64,000 bases of DNA from Mycocentrospora acerina (taxonomy: Eukaryota; Ascomycota; Dothideomycetes; Pleosporales): contig JAKUHH010000040.1 of assembly GCA_022701365.1 (NCBI GenBank), positions 806,001 to 870,000 of the forward strand, read 5' to 3'. The notes beneath the pieces are model-generated. The model made no database searches and was not told where the DNA came from. It saw nothing but the letters and a program-made list of their open reading frames with translations. Made by a program: the position numbers and the translations under genes. Below, in pieces: positions 1 to 9,710 of this stretch (positions within the stretch are counted from its first letter, which is position 1; every line of letters starts with the position of its first letter).

Positions 1-495
1 GCCATCCCAGGGCACGATATTCGCTTTGCGCTCCTCAGACTGCAGTGTTCCGAGGAGATCGCTGCCCTCACGTTCCTCCATCTGCAGCCGTAGTGTGAGT
101 TCTTTGCTGGGCGGCTGCGCAGGCAGATGGAGCGCTGCATCGCCTCCGCCACCGTCTTGGACTTTAATTGGGAGCTGGATGGTCGCAGATTCGGACTCGT
201 GCGAGACCGTAATGGATGCGCCGTCAGCGGACAATTTTGCCGTGGTCTCATGGGTGTGGTGGGTGCGCAGCGAGGCAAACAACGTGACGGTACGTATATG
301 CAATAGCAGCTCTGCGTACAGCATAATCGACGTCTCGTTGAGTGCTACCGGACCGGCTGACTGGGTGTCATTCTGGAGCAGGTTCGGCGCGGCGATGACG
401 GCCGGGGTGTCGGCGGGCTTGGGATTCATCAGGACTTTGACCGTGTCGGAAGGGAGACCGAGAGCGTTATATGCTGACTCGGGCAGTATCGACAT
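1..495 (-). CDS. Partial HECT_2 / UBE3D-like E3 protein, N-terminal part
   Basis: The minus strand is open from an ATG at 493-495 to the window edge, giving 165 codons with the C-terminus missing. The segment TIQLPIKV followed about 20 residues later by ELTLRLQ resembles the N-terminal part of UBE3D (HECT_2 family, E2-binding E3-like proteins), where a similar pair of beta strands occurs. The N-terminal ILYAELL/HIRTVTL-type stretch also fits fungal members as I know them. No catalytic part is visible because the gene runs off the window. An ACGCGT box lies at 542-547, about 46 bp upstream of the start. The next gene (ERG26) is on the same strand, ending 240 bp upstream. The family call is inferred from remembered similarity; the reading frame itself is well supported. 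Confidence 0.5.
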   Translation of the reverse strand, partial: MSILPESAYNALGLPSDTVKVLMNPKPADTPAVIAAPNLLQNDTQSAGPVALNETSIMLYAELLLHIRTVTLFASLRTHHTHETTAKLSADGASITVSHESESATIQLPIKVQDGGGGDAALHLPAQPPSKELTLRLQMEEREGSDLLGTLQSEERKANIVPWDG

Positions 496-735
496 ACTGG
501 ATGAGCGGGTGCCATGGCTGTTGGGCGCGTCGAGAGGAAGAACGCGTGGGCGTCGAGGTAGACGCGACGCTTGCACGTGCCGCAGTTTTGCCTGGTGGAA
601 GATCTAACGCTTCTTGGGAGGTCACCCGCTGGCATGTCAGGAGCAGACGTAAGTCGTGAGACGTGAGATTACAATATCTACAATACGGAAATGCCATGAG
701 GATGCTACGAGGCCCCCTCAAAGGATCAGGTTCAA

Positions 736-1901
736 TTACTGCCCCTTCTTCTGCGCCTCCTTCTTGTCCTGCTCCAAGATGTACCCCACACCCCTCTTGA
801 TCCCCTCATGCAGACTCACAACTGGCGAATATCCCAACCGCCTCCTCGCCTTGTCAATGTTGTGGTACTTTTTCATCGAGCTGTACCTGACCTGATCCCT
901 GGTCAAGTTTGGTTTCTTTCCTACAACCCAGAAAGCCCACTCCAGAATCGTTCCAATTCCCCACGCAAGCCCCTCGTCAAGATGCCAGACCTTTGACAGC
1001 GGCAAACGGTCTCCAGCCTCGTGCCACACGGCACGCGCAAAGTCCCAGAAGTATATGGGCTCACCATTCGTGACGAAGAAGGCCTCACCATCTACGCGCT
1101 CTGTGTCGAGGGGCACCGTGGGCAGCAACTTGTGGGTCTTGAGCAACGCGACGACGGCGAGGAGATGTCCGTGGGCGACGTTCTCTACATAAGTGAAGTC
1201 AAACATGTTGGTGTTGTCACCGACTTGGAACTTGGTCTGTCCCTTGCGGTAGGCGGTAACCATGCGGGGGAGCAGTTGGACGTCGCCTTCGCCGAAGATG
1301 CCAGCCGGTCGGATGGCGCAGGTCAAGAAGGTTTCTGGCTTGCGGTTCGCTTCGAGCACATATGTCTCGGCAAAAGCCTAGAATTGGCATCAGTATGTAA
1401 CTTTAAAAATAGTGGTTGCTTCCTCACCTTGGTGGTTGTGTAGTACTCTGGTTGCGCATCTCCAGTAACCAGCGGCCACCTCTCATCCGCGTTGTTGAGG
1501 TCGCCTGTAGCCGGGAGAATGACACTGGCAGAGCTTGTGTACACAAATGCCTTGACGCCAGCATTGGACGCTGCCTCCAGCAGGTTCTTGGTGCCTTGGA
1601 CGTTGACTTTGTCGTGGACCTCAGGCTTGAGCCATACGTGTGGGGAAGCAGTATGGATGACAGCGTCTGGCCTGACATGGGAGAAGAACAACTTCATAGC
1701 AGCAACATCGGTGATGTCTCCGTCATGGTAGGAGACATTGGCGCTAGCATTGCGGTTCGATGTCGTGCGCAGGTCGAGGACCTCGACTTGCGTCTCAGGA
1801 TGGCGCTTGACAATGAGGCTTACAATGTGACTGCCCAGAAATCCGCAGCCGCCTACTACGACAACTTTTCCGAGCGACGGTGCGTGTTGCTGGCGCGACA
1901 T
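736..1901 (-). CDS. ERG26: Sterol-4-alpha-carboxylate 3-dehydrogenase (decarboxylating)
   Basis: Two exons, 1901-1428 and 1377-736, encode 371 aa; the 50 bp intron (1378-1427) has GTGAGG, an internal CTGAT and a CTAG acceptor. The protein is a short-chain dehydrogenase of the 3-beta-HSD type: Rossmann motif GGCGFLG at residues 17-23, an HTASP segment after the second nucleotide-binding strand, and the YxxxK catalytic pair Y154/K158, whose lysine is the last codon of exon 1. Exon 2 carries the substrate domain (AIRPAGIFGEGD, FTYVENVAHGHLLA). Members oxidise and decarboxylate 4-carboxysterols together with Erg25 and Erg27 in ergosterol synthesis at the ER. Yeast Erg26 is 349 aa, so the length is normal. 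The start ATG at 1899-1901 precedes the Rossmann fold by 11 residues, as expected. Confidence 0.93.
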
Positions 1902-2452
1902 GGTGTATGGCGTGTGTGGAGTGATTGAGGCTAGGAGACTGTAATGGATAAATCAACGTTGTCTGCGGAGCTCGGTGGAGCTTCCGCCGTGCCCAGGGGC
2001 AGTCTCCGCAATTACCAGGGCCAAGTTAGCTGTGGGGATCAGGTTTGAGCACACGTTAACATCTCACGGCAGCATCCTTGCAAAGAGATGTTAGATATGC
2101 TTATATTGTGCCAAGCATGAAGTGTGATGCATTGAAAATAGTATTCACTATAGAAAAGAACTATCATTTTGTTGTAACGCCATGTAGACTTTGAACGCCA
2201 CATACGCATGGCTTGGTTTCCTCCAAAAACGCCGAATATGCAAGCCATGGGACCACTCGAGAGGTCGGGGCATAAGGGTATCAAGTATCGCCATACCTAC
2301 ACAGTAACCGACTGTGAAGTTCATGAGTTCGTCTGCGCCAATTCTCCATCCTTTAAAAGCAGTTTCTGAAGCAAGTTAGCCCCCAGTCATTGCGAGTGTG
2401 TAGATCAATAAGGCAGTGTGAGCATAGAGAGCCGAATCAAAGCAGAAATGAC
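1902..2452. other. Intergenic, ERG26 promoter side
   Basis: 551 bp between the ERG26 start and the stop of the E2 gene, both on the minus strand. It must hold the ERG26 promoter and the E2 3' UTR. I see no coding potential. The E2 stop codon TAA overlaps a consensus 5' splice site (GTAAGT, 2456-2451), and a branch-like GCTAAC plus TTCAG lies at about 2366-2380. A 3' intron of 91 bp is therefore possible; using it would only replace the last residues by a few codons before a new stop. Confidence 0.6.
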
Positions 2453-3816
2453 TTACTCGGCACTATCCTGGACTGACCGCCTCAGACGGCGATTGTACAT
2501 CTTCTTCTCATCTGCCGTCCCCCAGAAGAGTTTGGCAGCCTCTAGATTAACGAGCGTCCTTGGATCGTACGCAGGTGCTTCCTCTTCGATGGCGGCAATG
2601 ACAGCGTCGATGTGGGATCTCATGTCGTCCTTGCGAGCCGCGTCGTAGCATAGGATACCGTCAGGTGACACGCGGTGGTGGAAGATTGGAGTATCAAACT
2701 TGACACGCGGCAGAACATCTGGAAACTTTGGGCTTATGTAGAACATAATCCGGAACATGCCACCATCGAGGTTTGTCATGGGTCTACCAAACAAGACCAG
2801 CTCCCACACGAAAGGATTCTTGTCGACAATGCTCAGATCGAGGGTGACGGCATCGTTCTTCTTGTAGTTCTCAACGATCTGTTCGAATTGGCGCTGCATG
2901 TTGCTAGCAATGCTTAGTTCCTTCTGTACCGCCAATACACCCTCAGTAGCCCATCCTACGACCTCTTGGTTTAGTCTGTCGAAAATCTTGACCAGACGTT
3001 GCCTGAGATTTGCGTACTGGAAGACGCCTTCCATCTGGTTGCCAGGCCCCTCGAAGGGCATCTTCTCAAACGTGGTTCCATCCTTGTTCTTTGTCGCCGC
3101 TTCATCTATGCGGGCCAGATAGGACTGGTAGTACCACAGGAAGCGCCGCTTGCAAAGGTCTTTGAACGGCTCAAAAGGCGCGTCGTCTCTGCTCGACTGG
3201 TAGTCCTCCTCGGCGTTGTACACTGTCACGCCGGGTCTCTCGCGGTCGATGCCCAGGTAGCCTTCGAGCCTCTCGATGACGGATATGCGCAGCGACTCGT
3301 GCCGGATCTTAGCGACGTAGTGTTCCTGGTTCTTCTTGTCGTATTCGGAGTTTGCGTCCTCGAAGCCCGGCTCGTTCTCATAGGGATTCGTGGACATGAG
3401 GCTCTGGATGGAGATGAGGATTGATTCCAAGCCTTGTGCAGATGACCATTCCTCGCCGCGCTCGCCCCGCCATGTGCTGACATGTGTTAGACAAGCTCCT
3501 GCGCTCTGAGCAAACCGACCTACCCAAGAATCGACAGGCACACCTTTCCTCCGGCGTAGATGTTGGGGTTGAAGCGCGTCCGTCCTCCGTTTGTGGTTAT
3601 CGACGTCACCGCCGGGGCCTTGGTGGGGTACTCTTTGGTGAACTTGACGCTGAACTCATAGAAGCCAAATTCGTACGGCGTGTCAGGCGGACCAATAATC
3701 AGCGCGCGGACGTAGCGTACGTCAATGTCGCGACATGCAACGGCAAGCGAGAGGTCGGAGCCACGCTGGATCTCGCTCAGCTCGCGGGTGATGCGGAGGA
3801 TGGACTGGTTCGACAT
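2453..3816 (-). CDS. UBE2Z-like ubiquitin-conjugating enzyme with two UBC domains
   Basis: Exons 3816-3524 and 3476-2453 encode 438 aa; the 47 bp intron splits a Gly codon. Residues about 1-150 form a canonical UBE2Z-type E2: the FNPN segment, catalytic Cys93 in GGKVCLSILG, then TWRGERGEEW and a GLESILISIQSLM helix. After a linker with a WYYQSYLARI-type helix, residues about 290-430 look like a second E2 fold: ELVLFGRP, the PKFPDVLP strand pair, then FHHRVSPDGILCY placing Cys374 at the catalytic position, but without the usual HPN Asn. E2 enzymes carry ubiquitin as a thioester. I chose ATG 3814-3816; a codon upstream at 3825 is TTG. It shares a divergent 516 bp promoter with TRAPPC4. See the intergenic note for an alternative 3' end. 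Confidence 0.85.
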
Positions 3817-4332
3817 GGTTGGCAAAGGGCCTGCCGCCTACGAGAGCTGGTGGGAGGTTTGGCTGCCCCGCGCAGGCTCGACAATGCGAGTAGAAGTGCA
3901 ACAAGGCTACGATGGCGGGTTGGTGGGGAAGCGAGGGGGCGGGAGGGGGAGGGGAGGGGAGGTGAGGGGATGGGCAGGCCAGGGTTGGCCAGTCGCGGTG
4001 AGAGAGGTGGTCAGCCTGGGCTTGGTTTGGTGGAACGGTTGAGCAATTGCTCTGGGAGCTTGTACGAAGGAAGCATGTCAATCAGGTCAAGCCCGCTCGG
4101 GCCGCCGCTCAGTGCATCCCGGGCGCGACAATCGCATTGCACAACCAGTTGTAGACTGCTGCCATAGAACCGCGCACTCGTCCACAGACGCTCCTGTTGC
4201 CTAGCCAGCAACTCCAAGATTGTGCATACCAGACCCTGAGAACACCCAAGTACAGAGCCCAAAGTCCAGAGTTCAGAGCCCAAAGCCTACAGCCAGCAAC
4301 ATTCACCATGCACGTACACCATCGTCACCACC
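3817..4332. promoter_or_regulatory. Divergent promoter region of the E2 and TRAPPC4 genes
   Basis: 516 bp between two divergent starts. It contains a purine-rich run (about 3925-3970, GGGAGGGG-type on the plus strand) and no convincing ORF. It must hold both promoters and 5' UTRs; no specific factor site is claimed. Confidence 0.5.
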
Positions 4333-4897
4333 ATGTAGCACACGCACACGCACGCTAACCCTCACACAGGGTTGTCTTCGCCCTCTTCATAATCAGCAAA
4401 GCCGGCGGCCTAATCTACAACCGTGAATTCCACACGGGAATGAGCAAGCTCACCAGCAACGACTATCTCATGCTCGCCGGCTCCTTTCACGGGTACACCC
4501 TCCTTCCCCCCTCCCCCTCCCCCTCCTACCCCCCACACGCAACACGCCCTAACAACCCCCCAGCATGCATGCCATCACCAAGCAGCTTAACCCCGCCCCA
4601 CTCCCTCCCCCCACACAACCTGCCTCCAGCGCCCCTTCCCCCTTCATAAACCGCGCCACAGGCCTCCAAGTCCTCGAGAGCAGCCACTTCCGCATCCAGT
4701 GCTTCCAGACGCAAACTGGCACAAAGTTCCTGCTCTTCACCGAGCCCCAGCAGCCCAATGTCGACACCATGATTAAGAAGATCTACGAACTGTATGCCGA
4801 TTTCGTGATGAAGAATCCCTTCTACACCGTCGAGATGCCGATTAGGTGTGAGAAGTTTGATCGCGGGCTGGATGGGTTTGTCAAGGTTAGGGGGTGA
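4333..4897 (+). CDS. TRS23: TRAPP complex subunit 4 (Trs23/TRAPPC4), start codon split by an intron
   Basis: Model: AT (4333-4334), 4370-4492, 4564-4897, giving 152 aa. The N-terminal MVVFALFIISKAGGLIYNR and later ESSHFRIQCFQTQTGTKF, LFTEPQQP and YELYADFVMKNPFY segments are typical of TRAPPC4/Trs23, a longin-like core subunit of the TRAPP tethering and Rab1/Ypt1 exchange complex at the Golgi. Exon 2 needs a phase-2 upstream exon. The only GT donor that supplies it leaves AT before the intron, so ATG is completed by the first G of exon 2. Intron 1 would be 35 bp with a CTAAC branch; a GC donor after the AT at 4308-4309 (60 bp intron) is a fallback. Intron 2 (4493-4563) splits a Gly codon in FHGMHAI. 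The loop of about 22 residues before GLQVLESS is low complexity. Convergent with RPN10. Confidence 0.88.
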
Positions 4898-5356
4898 GAG
4901 GTGCAGTGAGGAAGGGACCTTTGACATGATCTGAGCTGGGGGGGCCTCTTCACGAGCTATGTGGAATGCCTGCCACAGTTCGAGAGTCTCCGAGCTGTGG
5001 GAGAAGAGGCTAGCCGAGTGTGCGTGGGTAGAGCTGCTCGAGTGAGAGCATCATATATTGCAGTCCAACATGGTTCTGTTCACATGGGCTATGGGTACCA
5101 TGTATGGGCGTGGCTGCGACGACGCCAAAACTGGCACGACTAGACGAGTATATCACATTCACAACTGTATCGAGGGTCAGAACACCCTCGTCGCAAGAGC
5201 AAGTAGTTAGAGGTCATCAGATTGGTTCATTCAATCATGCCAGACTCTGCCGTGTGCGCCAGCCTTAGTGATACAGTAGACGCCGGAGATGCTCTATCTT
5301 GTAGCCTTGCCTCAAACATCCGCATTCAAGACGCCGTGTTCTTGCCTTGCCCAAGC
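4898..5356. other. Intergenic between convergent TRAPPC4 and RPN10
   Basis: 459 bp of 3' flanks of two convergent genes. I see no gene, RNA or repeat in it. Confidence 0.6.
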
Positions 5357-6348
5357 TTATGCCGTGTCCATCTTGTCTGAATCGTCATCCTTCTTGCCCT
5401 TGCTACCGCTGCCGCTGGGTTGGCCTTTGTTGTCCAGCAGCGGCTGCTTCTCGTCGCCTTCGGCCACAGATTCCAACTCGGTCTTGCTCTCAGCACTCTC
5501 TTTTGCCTTCTTCTCCTTTTCTTGCCGTGCTTTCTCCTCCTCAAAACTCATTCTCAGTGCCAGGGCCAACTCAGGGTCTACTGACGGATCTACGCCAAAC
5601 TCAAAGTCGTTTCCACCTGAGCCGCCACTCTCGCCTCCGGAACCACTAGCTCCTCCGGCGCCAGAGGTGCCATCACCGCCAAGTATGGGAGTCGTGATAA
5701 GTGCGTCGCTGAGGAGGTTCGAGCTGGGCGGTACGGTTGCGAGGTAGGATCCTTCTGCGCTCTGCACGTTGTCGCTAAAGGCCTGGAGCTTCCTTGTGGT
5801 GTCGTCGCTGAGCTCGCCGAACATGATGATGTCGATGCTGATGCCCGTCTTCTTCATCTTCTTTGCCAGCTTAACCAGATTCTTCTCGTCTTCCTCGATA
5901 GGGCTGCAGTTGAATATGATTATCCGCTGCTTCTGTGACTTGTTCTGCCTGTGCTTGAGCGCCAACTAGAGGAGCTCAGTCAGCTGCTTCGGATCGATCG
6001 CTTCGACTTGACGTACTGCTGCCACGTTGATGCCAGTCACAAAGTGCGAGCTGCCCTTTATCTTTGTCCTGTGTAGGCCATCGAGGATCTTGCCGATGTC
6101 TGTTGTCAGAGTGGTGAGGATCTCTGGGGTGTTGCCTCCCATGCTCATGAGGCCGACCGAGGACTCTGGGTTTGCGCCGGTTTTCGCAGAAAAGATGAGG
6201 TTCACAGCATCAGACTGAGCCTCCCATCGAGACGGTACATAGTCGCCATTCCGACTAGCTTCGCTGTTGTCAACACTGCTGGAGTCAGTATGACATAGTG
6301 GGGCGAATAGGGAGTGGCGTACACGATCATAGAAGCTTCTAAAACCAT
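5357..6348 (-). CDS. RPN10: 26S proteasome regulatory subunit Rpn10
   Basis: Three exons, 6348-6323, 6275-6017 and 5965-5357, encode 297 aa. The start reads [20 protein letters not shown], the von Willebrand A signature of Rpn10; GLMSMGG and the exon 2-3 junction [16 protein letters not shown] are also diagnostic. One ubiquitin-interacting motif lies at residues 225-243 ([15 protein letters not shown]), after a Gly/Ser-rich linker, and the tail is charged ([12 protein letters not shown]). Rpn10 is a ubiquitin receptor in the proteasome 19S particle, bridging lid and base. Introns are 47 bp (6276-6322) and 51 bp (5966-6016). Length matches fungal members (yeast 268 aa). It diverges from the Nbl1-like gene over a 552 bp promoter. 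Confidence 0.95.
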
Positions 6349-6900
6349 CTTGGAAGCAGTTTGTAGGGTTCTGAGGGTTGAGTTGAAGAGTGTAGGTAAA
6401 GTTGACAATGAGCTTGGCCGGACTGTTGTCGCACCGGTAGGATAGACTAGGCTGGAAGCCGCACCCGCAGCTTGGCACGTGATTGCGTGTTCCGGCTCAG
6501 CCCCGCAACGGTGTTTGTGATGCATATTCCATCATCAAAACTTCAAATTGAGACTCAAGAGCAGTCTGAGATACTCTGCTTATTCCAGATTGATACAAAC
6601 GTAGTCTTTTTGAGTTGCATAAAGATTTCGATACCCTCCTTACCATAACAGACCTTCTGCAAGGCTTGGCAGGCAGGCGCGAACTTGAGCTGATCCAACA
6701 CTGCGTCACCCTTTCTCACGTACACTCCATCCCAAAGACCAAGAAGCCGCAACCATCATCACCGCAACCACCAGAATTCTCTCAAAGCGCCTCCCAAGCT
6801 TCCGATTCATCTCAGCATATTCTTTCCTGTTGAAATTGCATCGCAATAAACCACTAGCGACTTTGTTTACGCGTTGTTTACGCGTTACTTCCTCAACACA
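6349..6900. promoter_or_regulatory. Divergent promoter of RPN10 and the Nbl1-like gene
   Basis: 552 bp between divergent starts. No supported gene lies in it: a short minus-strand frame around 6555-6750 has no family I recognise. The end nearest the Nbl1-like start carries the tandem element listed separately. Confidence 0.55.
6864..6885. promoter_or_regulatory. Tandem forkhead/MCB composite element
   Basis: The 11-mer TGTTTACGCGT occurs twice without a gap (6864-6874 and 6875-6885), ending 15 bp before the ATG of the Nbl1-like gene. Each copy joins TGTTTAC, the core recognised by forkhead factors, to ACGCGT, the MluI cell-cycle box bound by MBF in yeasts. A role in cell-cycle-timed expression is inferred. 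Because it is so close to the ATG it probably sits in the 5' UTR or at the transcription start. Confidence 0.5.
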
Positions 6901-7678
6901 ATGACCGTTCCTACCATGACCGAGGAGCAGCTTGCTGCAGTTAAGAGAGACATGCAACTTGAGAGTGAGCCTCCTTCCCCCTAGCACTCCAGGAAGCCTG
7001 CTAATGCGCTTTCTCTCAGTCGACGCTCGACTCGCAAAACTACAAGCCATCTGCGACGCGCAATGCGAAAGTCTGCAGGCTCGTCTCAACCGTAGACTTA
7101 ACCGGATCCCAGCTGCTCAACGCCAAATTTCTCTCAACGAGATTGTCTCGATGCATTGCAAAGTCAACATTGAGTCTCAAAGAAACAACGGAAGTGTGCA
7201 TTCCACAACAGCAGCAATAGCAACAGCAACCACAGCAACCACAACAGCAACCACTTCCAAGAAACCCGTCCTTGCCCCAGTACCCGCCCCTGCATATGCA
7301 CCTGCACCACCAGCCCGTAAGACCAAATCAGTCCCTGCCGCGTCAGCCCCCAAGAAAGCAGCAAAGGCTGCTGTCACGAAGCCCGCTGCCAAAGCTGCCG
7401 CTAAGCCCGCCACGGCCAAGTCTGTCCGCGGTACAAAACGCAGCAGCGACGACGCGACCAGTGACGACAAGGAAAATGCACAAGACCTTGCCCTTCCCAA
7501 GAAGCGAGTCCGCGCAGCTGTCCAAAAGGCTCCAGCGCCCAGTAAACCCGCCACAGTTCGCACTACCCGTGCCGCCTCGCGACAAAAGCCCACTTCCGGC
7601 CACGTCTTGTCGCCAAAGACGGGCAACGCCAGCGCACGACAGAAGGCTGCCACCACCAGCACCGCTCGACCACGCTAG
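6901..7678 (+). CDS. Borealin/Nbl1-like chromosomal passenger complex subunit
   Basis: Exons 6901-6964 and 7020-7678 encode 240 aa; the 55 bp intron has CTAAT and TCTCAG. Residues about 12-55 form a helix ending in LQARLNRRLNRIP, the hallmark of the Nbl1/Borealin N-terminal domain that packs with survivin/Bir1 and INCENP/Sli15 to target Aurora kinase to centromeres. The rest is low-complexity, basic and Ala/Thr/Pro/Lys-rich (PKKAAKAAVTKPAAK), with NLS-like PKKRVRA and a KEN tripeptide at residues 172-174, a possible APC/C degron. The ATG at 6901 was chosen because splicing then joins MQLE to IDARLAKLQA in frame; a second ATG lies five codons in. Yeast Nbl1 is much shorter (73 aa), so the long basic tail is the filamentous form. 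Alternative: an unrelated basic coiled-coil protein. Confidence 0.7.
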
Positions 7679-8357
7679 GGGTGTTGATTGGGACTGGATT
7701 GCATGGATTATTGGCGCTTTATACCATTATGATTGTGGAGTTTTGAGGTGCATACTGTGGCGTTTTTGGAATTGATACGCTTTTTGGTTTGATTGTGAAA
7801 TAGTGGCCATGCCTAGTACTTTACCGTGACTTGAGGGATGTCCCATTGTGTTGCAGCCGCCTGCAAGGGCTGGCTCCCATGGGGTAATCAATACAGCCTG
7901 GTGAATTATTTGGGCAGTTCGTTGGTTGCAGGTAGATTGTTATAGTTGTTGCGAGCTTTGTAAACGACTTGACGATTGATGAATAAGAGGCATTGTTTAG
8001 ATGTTCACAGGATCCTCGATGTTGCGTGACTAGTGAATGTTTTTAAGGCGAGTAAATAATCAACAGGGTGTGCAAGTCTTGCTGGCAAGTAATGGCATGG
8101 CACGGCAATTTCAAAAAAAAGACAAGAAAAGAGATTGTCAGGATGGTTAAGAAGGTCAGACTCATTTGTTAAGGAAACAAATAAATAAACGAGCATTTCC
8201 TCTCTAGGAACTCACTCGATGCATCCAGAATGAATACAACTTTTTCTTCGTGTCCAATTCGCAGAGAGCACTATAGAAACACACAAACACACACACAACT
8301 TGGTATTTAACATCAACATCAACATCAACATCACCAACAACCAAAGAAAAAGCTCAA
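7679..8357. other. Intergenic between convergent Nbl1-like and exopolyphosphatase genes
   Basis: 679 bp of convergent 3' flanks. It is AT-richer than the genes, with a short (CATCAA)n-like microsatellite at about 8310-8335. No gene is evident. Confidence 0.6.
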
Positions 8358-9710
8358 TCAATCCCAGTTGATAATGGCCTCCTCGACAATGGGCCTGATA
8401 ACCTTCCTCCCCGCGCCAGACAAATGGGTCCAGACCATCTGCCTCTTTGACAGCTCGTTTGCGCGATGCCAAGGCTTCAACTCGATGCCCTCCTTGTTAT
8501 TCTCCAGCGCCGCCTTGGCCGTCTTGAACAGCTCGTCCGCCTGGTGCTGGTCGATGCGCACGTCGTCGCGGACGGTGAGGACAATCTCGCGGACTTTTAG
8601 CTTTTTGCCGTGCTCGTCGCGCGTCTTGTACTTGTTGAGGCAGATGCTAATGTCGACGCCGACTTCGGCGGTCCAGGCGGCGTGGACGGCGAACCAGTCA
8701 AAGAGCTCGGCGAAGTCGGTCTTTTTGATCTGTTCGTCCATGGAGTAGGGGACCGAGGCGAAGCCGAGACTGACGGTTGGGGTGCGTGGTGAGGGCGTGT
8801 CGATGAGATCACCCTTCCAGTCGCGGCGGAGGAGGTCGCGCAGGTCGAGGGCGCCAATGTCCTTTTGGGCCGAGGAAAGGTGGTCGTCGAGGTCTTCCAT
8901 GACGTCGTCGAGGTCCTTTGTGGCCCAGGCGCTGCGCCTCAGGATGCGCTTGGCGGTGAGGGTGTCGGCGGGGGTGGTTTTGTCGCTGGTCAGGCCGCCC
9001 GAGTCGATGGCGATGGCGCTGAGAATGAGTTCGAGGAGTTCGTGTGGCATGTGGTATTCTTGGTCAAGTTTCTCGAGCTCGTCAAGCATTTGGCGCGCAA
9101 CAATGGTGGTGCAGCTTGCAGTCTTCTCAATGATACGAGGCTTTGCGTCGGGCGCGGTGTCTGTATCCTTGTGGTGGTCAAAGATGGAGATTATTTTTGC
9201 GTGGCTCCATTTGCGCAGAGGAATGCTATGGTCGACGAGCACAACGCCCTTGATCTTCCTGCCGAGCGTCTCGGGGTCCTCGGGCAGCTCGTCAATGGTG
9301 AGCAGATCCTCGTGTCCGGGCGTCATTTGCGAGTTGGCCAGCGCCAGCTTGTTCTCTGGCCGCAGATCCAGGGCGTGGGTTGGGGTTTGCAGCAAGGCAA
9401 TGGCCTTGACGGGGTGCGACGTGTTGGCTGCCGCGTGCTTGAGATGGTAGGCCCATGTCAAAGCAGCAGTCATGCTGTCCATGTCACCGGCTTCGTTACC
9501 CTGCACCAAGATCCATTCCGAGACCTTTCCCGCCTGCCAGTCGAGCAAAAACTCCTTTTTTGTTGCGCGGCTCCATTCGCTGAAATGGCCAACGCCAATG
9601 TGTTTGTTGGGCGCCTTGCTGGACGCGTCGAGGATTTCTTGTGTGGGCGCACGGTTGTGAGGCATTGCCGCGGCCAGCAGGCCGGGCAGGAAGAGGAGAG
9701 AAGGTTTCAT
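8358..9710 (-). CDS. PPX1: DHH-family exopolyphosphatase (Ppx1-like) with an N-terminal signal-like segment
   Basis: A single 450 aa exon from ATG 9708-9710. Motifs of the DHH phosphoesterase fold are clear: GNEAGDMDSM with D76 and D78, VLVDHS with D160/H161, and IFDHHKDTD with D178-H179-H180, all metal ligands. The C-terminal DHHA2-type half ends in RQMVWTHLSGAGRKVIRPI. Ppx1-type enzymes release phosphate from polyphosphate chains processively. The first about 16-20 residues (MKPSLLFLPGLLAAAMPHN) are hydrophobic after one Lys and look like a secretion signal, unlike the mainly cytosolic yeast enzyme. The next Met is residue 16, so a shorter cytosolic form is possible. A GGT/GAT microsatellite lies just upstream (9725-9770). 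Confidence 0.88.
   Translation of the reverse strand: MKPSLLFLPGLLAAAMPHNRAPTQEILDASSKAPNKHIGVGHFSEWSRATKKEFLLDWQAGKVSEWILVQGNEAGDMDSMTAALTWAYHLKHAAANTSHPVKAIALLQTPTHALDLRPENKLALANSQMTPGHEDLLTIDELPEDPETLGRKIKGVVLVDHSIPLRKWSHAKIISIFDHHKDTDTAPDAKPRIIEKTASCTTIVARQMLDELEKLDQEYHMPHELLELILSAIAIDSGGLTSDKTTPADTLTAKRILRRSAWATKDLDDVMEDLDDHLSSAQKDIGALDLRDLLRRDWKGDLIDTPSPRTPTVSLGFASVPYSMDEQIKKTDFAELFDWFAVHAAWTAEVGVDISICLNKYKTRDEHGKKLKVREIVLTVRDDVRIDQHQADELFKTAKAALENNKEGIELKPWHRANELSKRQMVWTHLSGAGRKVIRPIVEEAIINWD

Noticed and set aside
2148..2365. Long C-terminal extension of the E2 via a donor overlapping its stop codon
   Set aside because: Frame counting shows that splicing 2456-2366 meets a TAA after about three codons, so at most a few residues change.
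6555..6752. 65-codon minus-strand frame in the RPN10/Nbl1 promoter
   Set aside because: No motif, no good splice model; fits promoter DNA.
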